NCBI GenBank assembly: GCA_023079485.1
Contig: CM041090.1
Span: 9,174,519 to 9,238,518 of the forward strand
From: Archilochus colubris
Lineage: Eukaryota; Chordata; Aves; Apodiformes; Trochilidae
Reading direction: 5' to 3'
Length of the DNA: 64,000 bases
Numbering within the stretch: position 1 is the first letter of the stretch; every line of letters begins with the position of its first letter. Shown in pieces: positions 10,881 to 23,655 of the stretch. The position numbers and the translations under genes were made by a program. The notes beneath the pieces were generated by a model. That model was not told the origin of the DNA. It did not search any database and saw only the letters and a program-made list of their open reading frames with translations.

Positions 10881-12976
10881 TGGTATTACTGGAGCTGCAG
10901 GAAAACAAAAAAAAAAAACAAAACACAAAAACCAGAACAAACAAAAAACTGTCTTTCTGCCCACCCCTTAGCCAACTACCCAGACTTCTTCAGCTCTTGC
11001 CCATGCTGCCCATCTGTCCGATTGCCTTGTAAACATGTAACAGTTCCCTTGCTCTTGGATAAGTTTCAACCACAGAAGAACTCAAGCATGTGTGGGAATT
11101 CTGTGATTACAGAGTTTGTCAGACAACCTACCTTTTGCCACAAAGTCCAGCTCCAAAAAGTAAGTTCGTACGTATGTGCCTTACACATGTTCACAGTCTT
11201 TCTCTCTCCTCTAATCCTTCTTTCCCATATACCTGTGGAGGAAAAAGGTTAAAAATATGAACCAAATATACACTGTTATAGTAGCATTTTCTAATATTTT
11301 AAAAGTTATCTGAAAAAAATATATTAAAAAAAAATCATGATGGAAAAATATTTTTATGGGAAAGAAAATCAGTATTTCATCCAGAAAATGACTGTCAAAT
11401 GACAATAAAGTTTAAAAGAACAACTGTGCTAAAACTGAAAAGCTAAACCTCTGTTCTCATTCTGCTTCTCTACATAGCCCCACCTATCTTATTCATATGC
11501 AGGACTGGGGTTAGCATTCATTCATTATGCTGCAAAAGAGAGGAAAACTTTATATTAGTTAGAAACCTCCATATCTACCTTACTGCTGGATGCATTTCTC
11601 CTCTCTCTCTAACAACCCTGAGTTTGACATGTTGGTGAGATTATAAGTTTTCATATTTAAATTAAAAAATAATTATTTTCTAATGTAAATGATGCCATAT
11701 TTTTTCTGTCTGCTAAGTGCTACAGAAAAATAATATAAAACTTCATGCAGAGTATGTAGTCACTCTTACCTTTACATCTAATTTTCTCCTTCAACCCTCT
11801 CTTCTTATATCCTTTGACATTAATTTATTATCACCTTACTCGCTACTCTAAAGCTTCTCATGTCTTCTACCTTTCACCCTCACCTGTGATTCCTCTTTGA
11901 ATTCAAACTGAGACCTTGCTTAAAACATGCAAGTCGTTTATAATCTCCTCTTTTTTTAATATTTTTTTTTAATTTTTCAACATCATATTGCAGCTTAGAA
12001 GTACTGCGTTCAATGAAATTATTCATAAAGTATTTATGTGTTCAGATTTGCAGTCACAGTGCTGGCTGCCTCTCTGTCTCAAAACAGAGTATAAAGTAGG
12101 TTTTAATAAAAAACCTGACTGAAGATTGTGGAGTCTTTGATAGAAGGGCTGTCTCTTACCATGTGTTTGTATGTCACCTAACAGAATTAGACTCAAAGTC
12201 AAGTTAGAACTTTCTTGCTCTTTACATAGTTGGTAACACCAATAATGGCATAAAACTCAACATCATTATTTCAGGAGGCATCCTTTCCTTTTGCGTAATG
12301 TATGAGCTGTGTACCAGGATTAATTGTGTGTTTCATTTACCTGCTTCCTGAAAAGAAGTTAAGCTTCAAGTTCTAGACTATCTGACAGGAAAGTCAAATG
12401 TTGAATTTGTGGTCCCTGGTATTACCATTTTCAAAAATTAATTTTATTTCTTTGCATAGTTAAAGAAGATATAAGATGCTGCAGTAATAAGGTAAAGAAA
12501 AGATGCAGACTCTAGCTGCAAAATTCAGAACCAGGTTCCTAGCTATATTTAAACTTGTGAAAGTTGGTCATGCTTGGGGTTTAGTTTTAACTTTATGCAT
12601 GTATTACATATGTTAGCACTATACCTGTGTATAATGGCTCTGAATATTTAAATCCACAGGTTTCAAAAAGCAGTGGTAGTGGGATAATGAAATCCTAAAG
12701 GTATGAAGGGCCATTCTGCATCTGCATCAAACCCAAGTTTATTCAGCCTGCACAGAACCCATACTGGAAGTGAGAGGATCACAGTGATGAAACACCTGCT
12801 ACTACAGGACAAGAGACACCATAAGGCAGAACTTTGAGCCAGGATGGACCTGAACTGCATCCATGTTGTTTACCCTACCTGAGAGCTAGGACACGCTAGC
12901 ATGGACCCAATAGCTGACTAACTCAGGCAGGTGGGGTCTGGACTACAGCAATGCTGTGGCTTTAGCATCCTGGCTT
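10881..12976. other. AT-rich unique DNA, no gene seen
   Basis: Contains an A/C-rich simple stretch at 10902-10950 and very AT-rich DNA at 11260-11420 and 11640-11720. Nothing else recognised. Confidence 0.55.
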
Positions 12977-13073
12977 TCTAGTATCATAGAATCATAGAAT
13001 CATAGAATCCTAGGGGTTAGAAGGGACCTCGAAAGATCATCTAGTCCAACCCCCCCTGCCAGAGCAGGGCCAC

Positions 13074-13496
13074 CTAGAGTACATCGTGCAGGAACGTGTC
13101 CAAGCGGGTTTTGAATGTCTCCAGTGAAGGAGACTCCACGACCCCCCTGGGCAGCCTGTTCCAGGGCTCTGTCACCCTTACAGTAAAAAAATTTTTTCGA
13201 ATATTCAACTTGAACCTCCTGTGCTCCAATTTACACCCATTACCCCTTGTCCTATCACTGGTCACCACTGAGAAAAGCCTAACTCCATCTCCCTGACACT
13301 CACCCCTTACATATTTGAAAACATTGATGAGGTCACCCCTCAGTCTCCTTTTCTCCAAACTAAAGAGACCCAGCTCCCTCAGCCTTTCCTCATAAAGGAG
13401 ATGTTCCACTCCCTTAATCATCTTAGTAGCTCTGCGCTGGACTCTTTCAAGCACTTCCCTGTCCTTCTTGAACTGAGGGCCCAGAACTGGACACAA
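13074..13496 (-). pseudogene. CR1 ORF2 C-terminal region
   Basis: This is the continuation of the frame above after a one-base loss. It encodes the last part of CR1 ORF2, beginning at [20 protein letters not shown] and running through [19 protein letters not shown] and [32 protein letters not shown] to a natural stop after LDTFLHDVL. The annotated start methionine is not a real start; the true protein would come from the overlapping upstream frame. The ORF end is intact, showing this copy is fairly young. Confidence 0.9.
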
Positions 13497-14146
13497 TACT
13501 CCAGGTGCGGCCTCACCAATGCAGAATAGAGGGGGAGGAGAACCTCTCTTGACCTACTAACCACACCCTTTCTAATGCACCCCAGGATGCCATTGGCCTT
13601 CTTGGCCACAAGGGCACATTGCTGGCTCATGGTCATCCTCTTGTCTACCAGGACCCCCAGGTCTCTTTCACCTACACTGCTCTCCAGCAGGTCAGCCCCC
13701 AACCTATACTGGGACATCGTGTTGTTCTTCCCCAAATGCAAAACTCTACACTTCCCCTTGTTGAACTTCATCATGTTTCTCTCTGCCCAACTCTCCAGCC
13801 TGTCTAAGTCTCTCTGAATGGCAGCACAGCCTTCTGGTGTGTCAGCCACTCCTCCCAGCTTAGTGTCATCAGCAAACTTGCTGAGGGTACATTCTATACC
13901 CTCATCCAAGTCGTTGATGAAGATATTGAACAACACCGGTCCCAGTACCGACCCCTGAGGGACTCCACTAGTCACACACCTCCAACCAGATTCTGCCTCA
14001 TTGACTACAACTCTCTGACTCCTTCCTTTCAACCAGTTCCTGATCCACCTCACTACCTGATCACCAAACCCATACTTGATCAACTTATCTACAAGGATGC
14101 TGTGAGAGACGGTGTCAAATGCTTTACTGAAATCAAGATAAACCAC
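13418..14146 (-). pseudogene. CR1 ORF2 reverse-transcriptase domain, partial
   Basis: This frame encodes the palm of a CR1 reverse transcriptase, the enzyme that copies the element's RNA at a nicked chromosomal target. Visible motifs are LDFSKAFD (residues 4-11, first catalytic Asp), [10 protein letters not shown] (61-70) and FADDTK (91-96, the two remaining metal-binding Asp). All catalytic residues of the palm are intact. The frame goes off at about residue 222, where the CVQFWAPQF segment has lost one base in a G-run (plus strand 13475-13482); the protein continues in another frame in 13074-13496. The endonuclease and fingers are missing by 5' truncation, so it is not functional. Confidence 0.93.
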
Positions 14147-14154
14147 ATCTAGTA

Positions 14155-15634
14155 GCTTGAGCCCATTAAATCAGTGTCTGCCCCAAGGTAGCCATGCCAT
14201 GACTGTGGTCACAGAGTGACTCAGTGGCAGAGCTGGGATTAGAATCTAACAGTCCTGGCTCAGTCATGTCTTTAAGTTATTTCTAAAACTTCCCTCAACA
14301 TCCAGGTTCTCATAGCCAATAAAAAAACCCCAAACTTCGCTCCCTGACTTCTAAGCTCTCAGCAATGTGTGCCAACATCATCACTGAAATGTAAAAGACA
14401 TTCTTAAACAAACAAAATTACTAGAGCCGTGCTTGCAGATAGTAGGAGCTACTTCTGTAACCTGTGTGCTGGGCATTCAGTTTCCACAGCCTCCAGAGAC
14501 ACTTAATGAAGTCACCATACCATAACAGCAGGGTTTTTTGTCTGGGGTAAAAAAGAAGGTTACACTTCACTGATCAGAACTTCAGAAATAAAATCCAGAT
14601 TTTCATGTCTTACGTTACATTTTCTGTTATCACATTCTTGTTCTAGAAATTCTCTCTGAACTAATGGTAGCTGTAACACACCCAATCCATATCAAGCCAC
14701 CCCTCTGTAGCCCTTCAACAGCATTTCTACACTGGTAAAGCTATTCAAAGCAAATATTTTTTTTCCAAATCTGTTTATTCTCTTTTCCTGTAATTTTCTC
14801 AAATTTCCTGACTTATCATTGTAACTAAGTTGATTTTTTTTTTTTTTATTTTGCTTTCTCCATCTATTATCATCCTGTCTCACTTCTATTCAATTACTTG
14901 TAGCAGACTTTCAGGAAAACCTTTCAGAGGCCCTCAAACACACAGACACTTGGTCAATGTGCTGACACATCACCTCCCTGAACACAGAGGAGCAGAGACT
15001 CAGTGGTGGATGGGGGAACTCTGATAACCTACTCAGAGACAGAAGCTGTTCCAGAAGAGCCTCACTCATCTGTAAGTCTGTGGGTGATGTTCTCCAGGTC
15101 TCCTTTCAGACAGGGGGGATTTAACCCAGAGGTAAGGGAGTCATTCTGGAGTGAAGAGAATGAACACTGGGATTGTATATGACTTATGAGATGTTTAGGG
15201 TAAGTATTAAAGATGGGGAAAAGGAGAATTCAAGGAGGAATAAATGCAGCAAACTAGAAGAAAACAGGGATAAAAGTAATCTATAAACTGGCAGTTGGTC
15301 CTGCCGTGCACAGTCTACCTCTGCATATTATTAAACCAAATTTCCAGCTCTTCTCATGGCTCTCTGGGTATACAGATATCTAAGTACAACAACTGGAGGA
15401 TGATCATAGGGCATTGAAGTCCATGCATAAGGTACAGCCAATGACTGGGGAGTTCAGAGTGTGCATTTGTGGGTGTGTGTATATGTCAGTCAGTAGTCAA
15501 TACTGAACATCAAGCCAGACTTGCCAGCAAGTAGGATAAGGTGCTTAGAGACGAATACTGTCATGGCCATAACTCTGAGGTAGGTACCAGGGGAGATAAA
15601 AGTGCTCTGAAAGTTACCTGGAAGGAAGGTGTAG
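14155..15634. other. Unique DNA, no gene seen
   Basis: No gene or repeat family recognised. There is a T tract near 14834-14847. Confidence 0.55.
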
Positions 15635-15950
15635 TGAGACTGGTGTTAGCCTTTCCTCCAAAGTAACAACTGACAGAACAAGAAGCAAGGGCCTCAAGTT
15701 GTGCTATTTTTAGGTTTGGAGTAGATAAGGTTTTAGGAAAAATCTGTTCACTGAAAGGGTTGTCAAGCATTGGAACACATTTCCCAGGGAAGTGGTTTAG
15801 TCACCAATCCTGGAGGGATTTAAAAGATGTGTGTGGCTATGGTGCTCAGAGACACGGCTTAGTGGTGGGCTTAGCAATGCGTTATGTTAATGGTTGGACC
15901 TGATGATCTTAAAGGTCTTTTCCAATGTAAACAATCCTATGATTCTATAT
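15635..15950 (+). mobile_element. Old CR1 LINE 3' fragment
   Basis: A diverged plus-strand CR1 tail. The blocks 'taacaactgacagaacaag', 'ggcctcaagttgtgc' and, later, 'ggttggacctgatgatctt' are standard CR1 landmarks, ending in atcctatgattctat. The gtgcc / gttttagg join has a short deletion. It is similar in type and age to the copy at 1390-1890. Confidence 0.85.
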
Positions 15951-16127
15951 TTGTAGATGTGTTTGCTTTTCTCTTGTGAAAACATATTCAGTCTCACTGA
16001 CTCTCACAGGCTGGACCTGGGAACATGGAGCTCTGGCAGCCTCATATCTTTTGGGTTAACAGATACAGAAGCTCCTGAAGAATTAGCATGATCCCTATAA
16101 TAAAATTCTGAAATTGCAGAAGAATTA

Positions 16128-17190
16128 ATTCTCAAAGCCCAATCCAACCTGGCCTTGAACACTTCCAGAGAGGGGGCAGTCACAGCTTCCCTGGACAACC
16201 AGGGAAGTGTCTAATCGTCCGCAGACTGAAGAATTTCTTCCTAATGGCTAACCTAAAACTACCCTCTTCCAGTCTTAAGACATTATATCTTCTGTTATTG
16301 CTACCTGTCCTCATAAAAACACTCTCCAGCTTTCTTGTATACCCTGTTCAGATACTGGAAGGCTGCTATAAAGTCTCTCTGGAGCCTTCTCCAGGCTGAA
16401 CAACCCCAGCTCTCTCAGTCTGTCTTCATAGCAGAGCTGCTCCAACCCTCTAATCATCTACATGGCCATCCTCTGGACTTACTCCAACAGCTCCATGTCC
16501 TTCTTGTGTTTGGGGCCCCAGAACTGGACACAGTATTCCAGGCAGAGTCAGTCCAGTAGAGGGGCAGAATCACCTCCCTTGACCTGCTGGCCAGGCTTCT
16601 TTTGATGCAGCCCAGGATGTGGTTGGCTTTCAGGGTTGTGAGTGCACATTGCCAGCTCATGTCAAACTTCTTATCACCCAAAACCCCCAAGCCTTTTTCC
16701 TCAGGGCTGCTCTCAATCCATTCTCTGCCCAGCCTGTATTTGTGCTTGGAATTCTCCCAACCCATGTTCAGGACTTTGCACTTGGCCTTAACTTCATTAG
16801 GTTGGCATAGGCCCACCTCTCAAGCCTTTCAAGGTCTCCCTGGATGGCCTCCCTTCCCTCCAGTGTGTTAGCCACACCACAAAGCTTGGTATTTTCAGCA
16901 AACTTGATGAGGGTGCAGTCAGTCCCACTGCCCATGTCACTGACAAAAATTTTAAAGTGCTGGTCCCAGCACCGACCCCTGAAAAATGCATCACTGTGTT
17001 TTGCTTGGACACAAAGCCATTAACCACAACCCTCTGAGTGTGACCATCCAGCCAATTCCTTGTCCACTGAGTGTCTCAGTGATCAAATCTGTGTCTTTCC
17101 AATTTAGAGACCAGGGTGTCGTGATTGACAATGTCAGCTTTGCACAACTCCAGGTAGATGATGCCAGCTGCTCTTCCCTTACATCCTGAT
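16128..17190 (-). mobile_element. Old CR1 LINE, 1.06 kb, inactivated
   Basis: A minus-strand CR1 copy covering most of the palm, connection and C-terminal part of ORF2. It lacks the terminal untranslated tail: the plus-strand sequence becomes recognisable CR1 only at 'ctcaaagcccaatccaacctgg' (about 16133), and the 120 bases before it are unrelated. The catalytic motif reads FAEN instead of FADD and several frame breaks are present; the longest surviving frame is 16454-16816. The missing tail suggests a deletion or a later rearrangement at its 3' side. Confidence 0.88.
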
Positions 17191-18610
17191 GCTGTAACCC
17201 TATAGAAAGTGTTTAAGTTTGAATATTTATTATTCTTAAATTCCAATTCCAGTGCCTAGTCTGTAGTGTTTACTAAAATGTATTGTGATTAAGTACACCA
17301 TTAAGAATGTCAGATTAAACATAATAAAGTATTATAAAGAAAAAAAATAAAGATTTGACCATTCTTAAAGCAGAAATTAATTAAAAGTTGTCAGCTACAG
17401 AGTTAGGTCACTGGAATACACATCCTTTTAGCCTATGCCTAACACTATCTTTTGTGTTTTGATCTTGCATTTCAATGATATTTTACAGAGATATACAATA
17501 TATTATTGGAAGTTGGTAGTACATACTCAAATGGAGAAACACATTCTATTTTCTTCTCTTTTTTTAGCCTATAGTTTGCTACAGAGTCACTTGTTTTTGC
17601 TCAGAAGAAACCAAAATATGCCTGGAATTGTAATTTGGAAAAAAATTGTAGACTTGTGGTAGTAGTGGCATTGACTATGTTCCATAAAGCTGTTTCATGA
17701 GCCTCACCATCTCTGTATCAAGCTCAGCAACGAAAGCAATCTGATCCCAAGAGCCCTTTTCAGAAACCATGTAGCCTTTAAAGAGCCACATATGTTAACT
17801 CTCTTTTGATGAAAAACAAAGATGCTGGATACTTAACGGTCTTTGTAATGAAGTAAAAGCTGGTACATGGTATTTTTCTTGTCCAAATAACCCCCTCAGA
17901 AGTTGTGATTTTGGACTACCACCCTTTACAGTAATAATGAATACAGGGTAATCAAAAATGCTATTTGCAGGAATATATATAATAAATGTGAGAGATCTGT
18001 TATTCTTCTCATGCAAAGCAATGAGGACCAGGTCCCTGTTGCTATAAATCAAAGAAGCACCACTGAAATTCATGGAACTGTCCCAAGTTATACCAGTTCA
18101 GGTCTTACAAGTGCATCTGCTTATTAGAGCTAGAGGCAATTGGGACCGGTAAAAAGACTTTGAACAAGGCTTTTGCTCAGTTTTGTTTCCATGATGACCT
18201 ATGCATTAGGAAAGGATGAGCAGTCATTAATGATGTTGAAACTAAGTTACATAAATTGAAGGCTGTTTTACACTTCAAAGATGGTGTAGCAAAGAGTCAG
18301 GTTTAGAAAGTAACAGGAAGAGATCCCAGCCACAAAAGCAGAAGGTAGTTTTGATTTCCAGGACCAATACTTCAAAAGTCAGAGGAATCCAGGTCTTTTT
18401 TCAGAAAAAGGTCATTTACACAAAATGTGGCCATGGATCTAGCTTTAGTTCACAATCTCCACCCACTTCCTTTCCTCATAGAGCATGGGATAGTCAGGTC
18501 CCAGCTCAGGGCCATCTTTAGTACAAACCATCATCTTGAAAAGCTCTCTTCTTAAGAAATCGTTGCACATACTGCTGTAAGAAAGCTTTGGATAGAAGTC
18601 AATGATGCCA
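17191..18610. other. AT-rich unique DNA, no gene seen
   Basis: No gene, RNA gene or repeat recognised. Confidence 0.55.
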
Positions 18611-18695
18611 GACTGGAGAACTGGGCAGAGAGAAACTGTGAGGTTCAACAAGGGCAAATGTAGGGTACTGCACCTAGGAAGAGGCTCAATTGGAG
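18611..18695 (+). mobile_element. Short CR1 ORF2 fragment
   Basis: About 85 bp on the plus strand corresponding to the CR1 ORF2 segment whose protein reads [24 protein letters not shown] (here with one or more frame breaks). Both flanks are unrelated, so this is an internal piece left after decay or deletion. It is the weakest of the CR1 calls, but the run 'gaggttcaacaagggcaaatg' is hard to explain otherwise. Confidence 0.7.
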
Positions 18696-21600
18696 ATTCC
18701 CCATGACAGTCAAGTGAAGAGGTTTTGTGCCCTGATAATGTTCTGTTGGCAAATGATACAGCATCACGTCACCCCAAAGACAAACGTGGTGATCCAGGAT
18801 CCTCCTTCTGCACAGGAGTAAGTGTACTCCTGCAGAGAAGTCCCTGAGGCTGATTTGTTCTGGATCTTGGCTCTATAGCATGCATGACACAGCATCAGTA
18901 CCCACATTGTCAGTGGCCTTGTGTTCCTTCTTGTGAGACCAGTCAATACCTTTTACAGTGACCAAAACTTTTCTACCCTTTCTACTGACCCTTGGGTCAG
19001 TCAATGGAGCTGCTCCTCGAGAGGAAGATGGGCCAAATCCTGGGTTCTTTACTTCATATCCTCAGGGAGGCTGAGGCATCAGGTATACCCATCAGATGAA
19101 GAGAACTAACTGTTGAAATCATCATTTCTTGAAGACAGTCAGAAAAGACCTGACTGTTCAACCATAATAATTGTAGAGACCTGGGGAAATGAAAGATGTC
19201 CCCTCCTGAAACTAAGAACTGGGAAAAAATGGTGGCACACACAGGAAAATGGTGGCAGAAGAGACCCCATGTTCAGATAAATTTGTCAGCACAGTCTGCT
19301 GTCCATACAAATAAACATGTGTTGCTTGGTCCATAGGAAATCAGTGTCAATTATAAATCAAACATCACATTATAAATGACATTTAGAATAAATTTAAAGG
19401 CAAGAATGTTACTATGCTTCAGAAACATTTTCCTGGTGCTTTCAGGAAAAGAAAAAAAAAATGTTGGCTTATTACCAGACTCTGAGGAAACTATATCAAG
19501 TGCTTACATCCTACTGAAATATATTTCAAGCCTATTGTATTTAGGAACTGATATTAATTTCCAACATACCTTTCTGTGAAGAGAAAAACAATAAAATTCT
19601 AAAATTTCTCATATGTCAAAACCCCTGAAGAACAGGCTCTGAAAAGTTAGTACTTTGCTAACTCTGCACATCTATCAGTGTAGTTGCCTGCACTATAGGT
19701 GCCTATCTAAATATATAACTTCAACCGTGTATAGTGAACACAACTCATGAAGAGATAATGTGCAATATCTCTGATCTCCAAGACAAGAGAAGAGACAAAA
19801 AACAGACAGGATATTCTTATGTTTCCCAAAGGAATGGGAGCACTTGAACAATGGTGTTCTACCCCACTCTCAATGAGGCTGCTTCTGCTCTGTTGAAGGG
19901 TGAATTTCACAAACAGTCCATGCTGACATTTATTATGACTGTTTGGAATATAATTTCCTGTAAACAGATTTGCAGTTGCCATAACATATATCAAAGTCAG
20001 TATTCAGATGCAGTCTACTCAAAATATTATGTGGCTGAGAAACTTGTGACATTCATCTGAAAGTGAAAAACATCTGGACTGAATAGCAAGGCCAGCAGCT
20101 GCAGTAAGAGAAATGTGATTTTTTTCTCATTAACAAAAGAAACAAGACTCTCCATAGGGTTCATCTATTTTATCTTTCTCCTAGCTATAGTTTTAACTTC
20201 TCTTAATACAGAAAAGCTTTGTTGTCAGTACTGCTGTCATGGAAATGAAAAAAAAAAGTCACAAAACCCCCCCTAAAACCAGTTTTTCTTTTGTGCACAA
20301 ACTGAGTAGGAACCTACAGGGCTCGATTGTTAAATCCATAGTGATTTTGCATTTGCAACTCATGGGAGACATCTTTGTACTGTTAGACACAATTCAGATA
20401 TTTTGGAAGGAGTTCTTTACTCTCATTTTCCCCCTCTGAGCACAGTCTTAAGTTTGTGCTCTTAAGTTTGGACAATTGTTCCAGCTGCACTACAAAAGGA
20501 AACTCTCATACAGTGAAGTTGTTTTTCATCTGACCCAAGTTCTTCTTGAGTCCTAAAAAGGGACAGCTAAGGTACAGGACTCGGACAGTTTGGATTTCAG
20601 AGAGTTTCAGGCCAGCCATGCACTTTAGACACAGGCTAAGCCAGAAAGCTGGCTGGGACTTTGAGATGCTGTATAACCTCTTTTCAGCTACAGTTGAATA
20701 TCTGACTGTATTTTCTGCTCCCTTTGCTGTAATCTGGTCTTGTTCTTTCACAAACCAACTCACACCCCATTTCAGCAAGTGTGCATTGGTATAAATCAAC
20801 AACTCTACTGCAGGTAAACCCAAACAATATGAAGGCCTTCATACACAACCATCTCACCTTCTGTCCTCTTTCCTATGTAACATCACCTCCCTCTTTCCCC
20901 TCAGAGTACAAACAAAGCAAATTTGGATGAACAGTGACCATTGCTCCCTTGAAGTTCATCTTCCCTCCTTGAAGTCAACCAAATGGAGAATCTCAGCCTA
21001 GGGGAGTCATACCAAAGAAGAGAACTCTTCAGTCAACATATTGTTTACTCAGTCTTTAAATACTGAATATAATCTAAGCAGAATTTGCCTTTTAGACACA
21101 CATTTTAAAATACTCCAGATAGTTTATCTCTTAGGAGGAACTCCCCAAAAACAAAAACAACCCATACCAGACTTAATTTTTCTCCCAGAACAAAATAAAG
21201 ATAGCATCTGAATGAAAGGAAATTCTGAAAATAATGGGGCTGAAGCTAGGATATCACAACCTGACATACCAACAGTAAACCTGCATTACAAAAAGCATCA
21301 AGCATTAAGCCAAAAGAAAGAAAAAGGGTTTCAGCTCTGAAAGATAAAATTTATGGGTAACAACCATGAAAATATTACCAATTGTTACAAAGAATGATAT
21401 GCAAATGGACTGCCTGTGAAGACAAACACATTTGGAAGAAGATGTAAGTGAAATCAAAGTTCAGAGACTGTTTGAAATGGATGCAGGTTCCTACCCCGCT
21501 ATACAATTGGGTTTTTATTGGGTTCTTTTTTGTATCATTAATGTAGAATATTGCTTTCAGTGCCAAACTTTAGGTAGGAACAGCACAAACATAAAGAGGT

Positions 21601-23309
21601 GCTTCCTAGCCCTAAAGCCTACAACTGGTACTGCTGCCACTTAGAGAGAGGGACTGATATCCCAAGGGAAGGGGCAAGGGAAAGGGGCATAAAGAGGAGG
21701 CAGTGTCAGTTACACAGAACCCCAAGGGAAGGTGCCTCTAATCACATGAAAAACTAATTACACCTGTAAGGCTTCTCTCTGACAGAAAAAAAGCATTCTC
21801 TGGCCTCACACCAGGAGCATATAAATTGCCCTGGATAATTCCCTCCTTTCTAGATCAGCAGTAGTTCCCATATCCCTTTCAACTTTTGGTCAATTTTTGA
21901 TCCTTCTACCATGAGAATTTTTTCCTGTAAGCTTCTAGGGATTTTGTCTTCTCATCTGGAAGTCATGATTACTCCTGCCTCCAGCATGTCATCACTTTAC
22001 TTGCAGCAAAGCCAGGTCTGCCTGATGGACTCCTGAAGTTTTTAATGTTTTGGGTGTTTTTTATGATTCTTCTATCCTTACCCTTTGTTTTTCTAAAATA
22101 TCAATCCTAATGGAGATTCTGCCATAAATTTTACACACACTCCTTTTTTTGTTTCCTTGGCATCTCTCATTCTTGGAGCCTGCTGGTCCCAGCTCCCATT
22201 TTGGGCTTTTCTTCTCACACTCTCCTCACACTGTCCCTGCCATCTTCCATCTGACATGTTCCTTCCCCTCTTACTTTTCTAGATGCTCAAACTGTCTTTC
22301 TACTCATGCAAACAAACTGTTTTCCAGATTTCTTGTTGTTGTTGTTTTACAGGGGCCAAATCATGTTACTACCTCGTAGGGCCATAAAAACATTTCTCTT
22401 TTTTTTTGCACCCCCATTTTGAGTCTGGGTCTCCACACATCCCCTGAGGGTCACCTGAGTATGTGGAGAGGTCCTGACTACCTGAAGAGGTCCCAGAAAA
22501 ACCCTCCTGGGTTCAAGTCTCTGGCAAATACCTCGCTGAATTTCTGAAGTTTCATTTTTACATGGAATTTATAAAAACAGGAAAGAGAAATATACAGTCT
22601 TTCAGTACTTGGAATGGCAATATGTCATGTGGCTGGGAAAGGTATGTCTGGGAGTATCATATAGCTGTTACTCAACCTAGGGACAGAGGAGCTTTGTGTG
22701 CTGTGCTGAGGCTTCTTGAACAAGTCAGACCAAAATACAGACACACAGCTGAGGCTGTTCTGGCTTAGACTGACACAGACAAGTTTCACACCAAAGAGTA
22801 AGTAAATATTTTTCCTCATGACAACAAAATTTTGTGAAGGTAAAAAATGAAGTCCCCATACTAGGGGCTGACTATATGTTCAGTTTGGAGCAAGCTCTCA
22901 TTCCCTGCAATCCTCATTCAGACAAGGACCTGAGTAGTTTTGTATCAAAACAAACTAAAGAGGAGACTTAAGGATCATGCTCAGGCAAGCAGAGGTCAGT
23001 TGCAATCTTGCTGGAGACTTCACAAGTGAGAAATTTTCTTCTTTATCCTGAAAATCTGCCATTCTGAATGACTCAAGATAATTCCAAATTTTATTAGCTT
23101 TCTAGTCATGAGTAATTAGACTTAAAAAACATAACTGCTCATATTTCCAGCAGTGAAACAGGAACAAAAACATTGTGAACAACCAAAAATATTTGTTTCC
23201 TAAAGTTTTCAAAAACTGAAGTTTTCAATGTTGTAAAAGCTAAAAAAGTCTGGGGAGATTTCTCTTAGATTACCAATAGCAGTGGGACACTGAATCACAA
23301 AGATCCATT
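18696..23309. other. Unique DNA, no gene seen
   Basis: No gene recognised in this 4.6 kb. Small features are a perfect 8-bp inverted repeat with a 4-base loop at 18813-18832, a 14-bp direct repeat (cttaagtttgtgct) near 20449, and (gtt)4 at 22335-22346. Confidence 0.5.
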
Positions 23310-23655
23310 TGGAGTAGAATTAGAGAGTTATCAGATCCAGAAGGGACCTCTAGAGATCTCCCAGTCCAACTCTCTCACTAAAGCAGGATCCCCTGGAGCA
23401 CAGAACTGCAGCCAGGAGAGTTTTGTGCATCTCCAGAGAAGGGGACTCCAAAACCTCCCTGGGCAGCCTCTTCCAGTACCTTGTCACCCTAATAGTCAAT
23501 CAAGTTTTTTCTTATGTTTAAGTGGGGCTCCCTATGTTCCATTTTGTGCCTATTGCCCCCCATTCAGCCTCTGGGAACAACTGAGAAGAGTCTGGCTCCA
23601 TCTTCCTTGCATCCACCCTATAGATACTTGTAGGCACTGATAAGATCTCAAGGAT
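23310..23655 (-). mobile_element. CR1 LINE 3' fragment
   Basis: A minus-strand CR1 tail. It covers the end of ORF2 (segment encoding the NLPGRLFPVPCHPN-like reverse image on the plus strand) and part of the 3' untranslated region ('cagaagggacctctagagatc'). The tail repeat itself is degraded. It resembles the 12984-14147 copy in its 'agagcagggccacctagag' block, here 'taaagcaggatcccctggag', so it may be an older member of that group. Confidence 0.87.

Larger units (their letters stand above)
12984..14147 (-). mobile_element. CR1 LINE, 1.16 kb, with 7-bp target duplication
   Basis: A minus-strand CR1 copy with both ends visible. The 3' end is three tandem copies of the 8-bp tail unit (atcatagaa form on the plus strand). 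The 5' truncation falls inside ORF2, just before the YLDFSKAFD motif. The 7 bases tctagta occur exactly at 12977-12983 and again at 14148-14154, a short target-site duplication of the kind CR1 makes. The element differs in ORF2 from the 54605 copy ([21 protein letters not shown] versus [21 protein letters not shown]), so it is a different subfamily. Confidence 0.95.
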
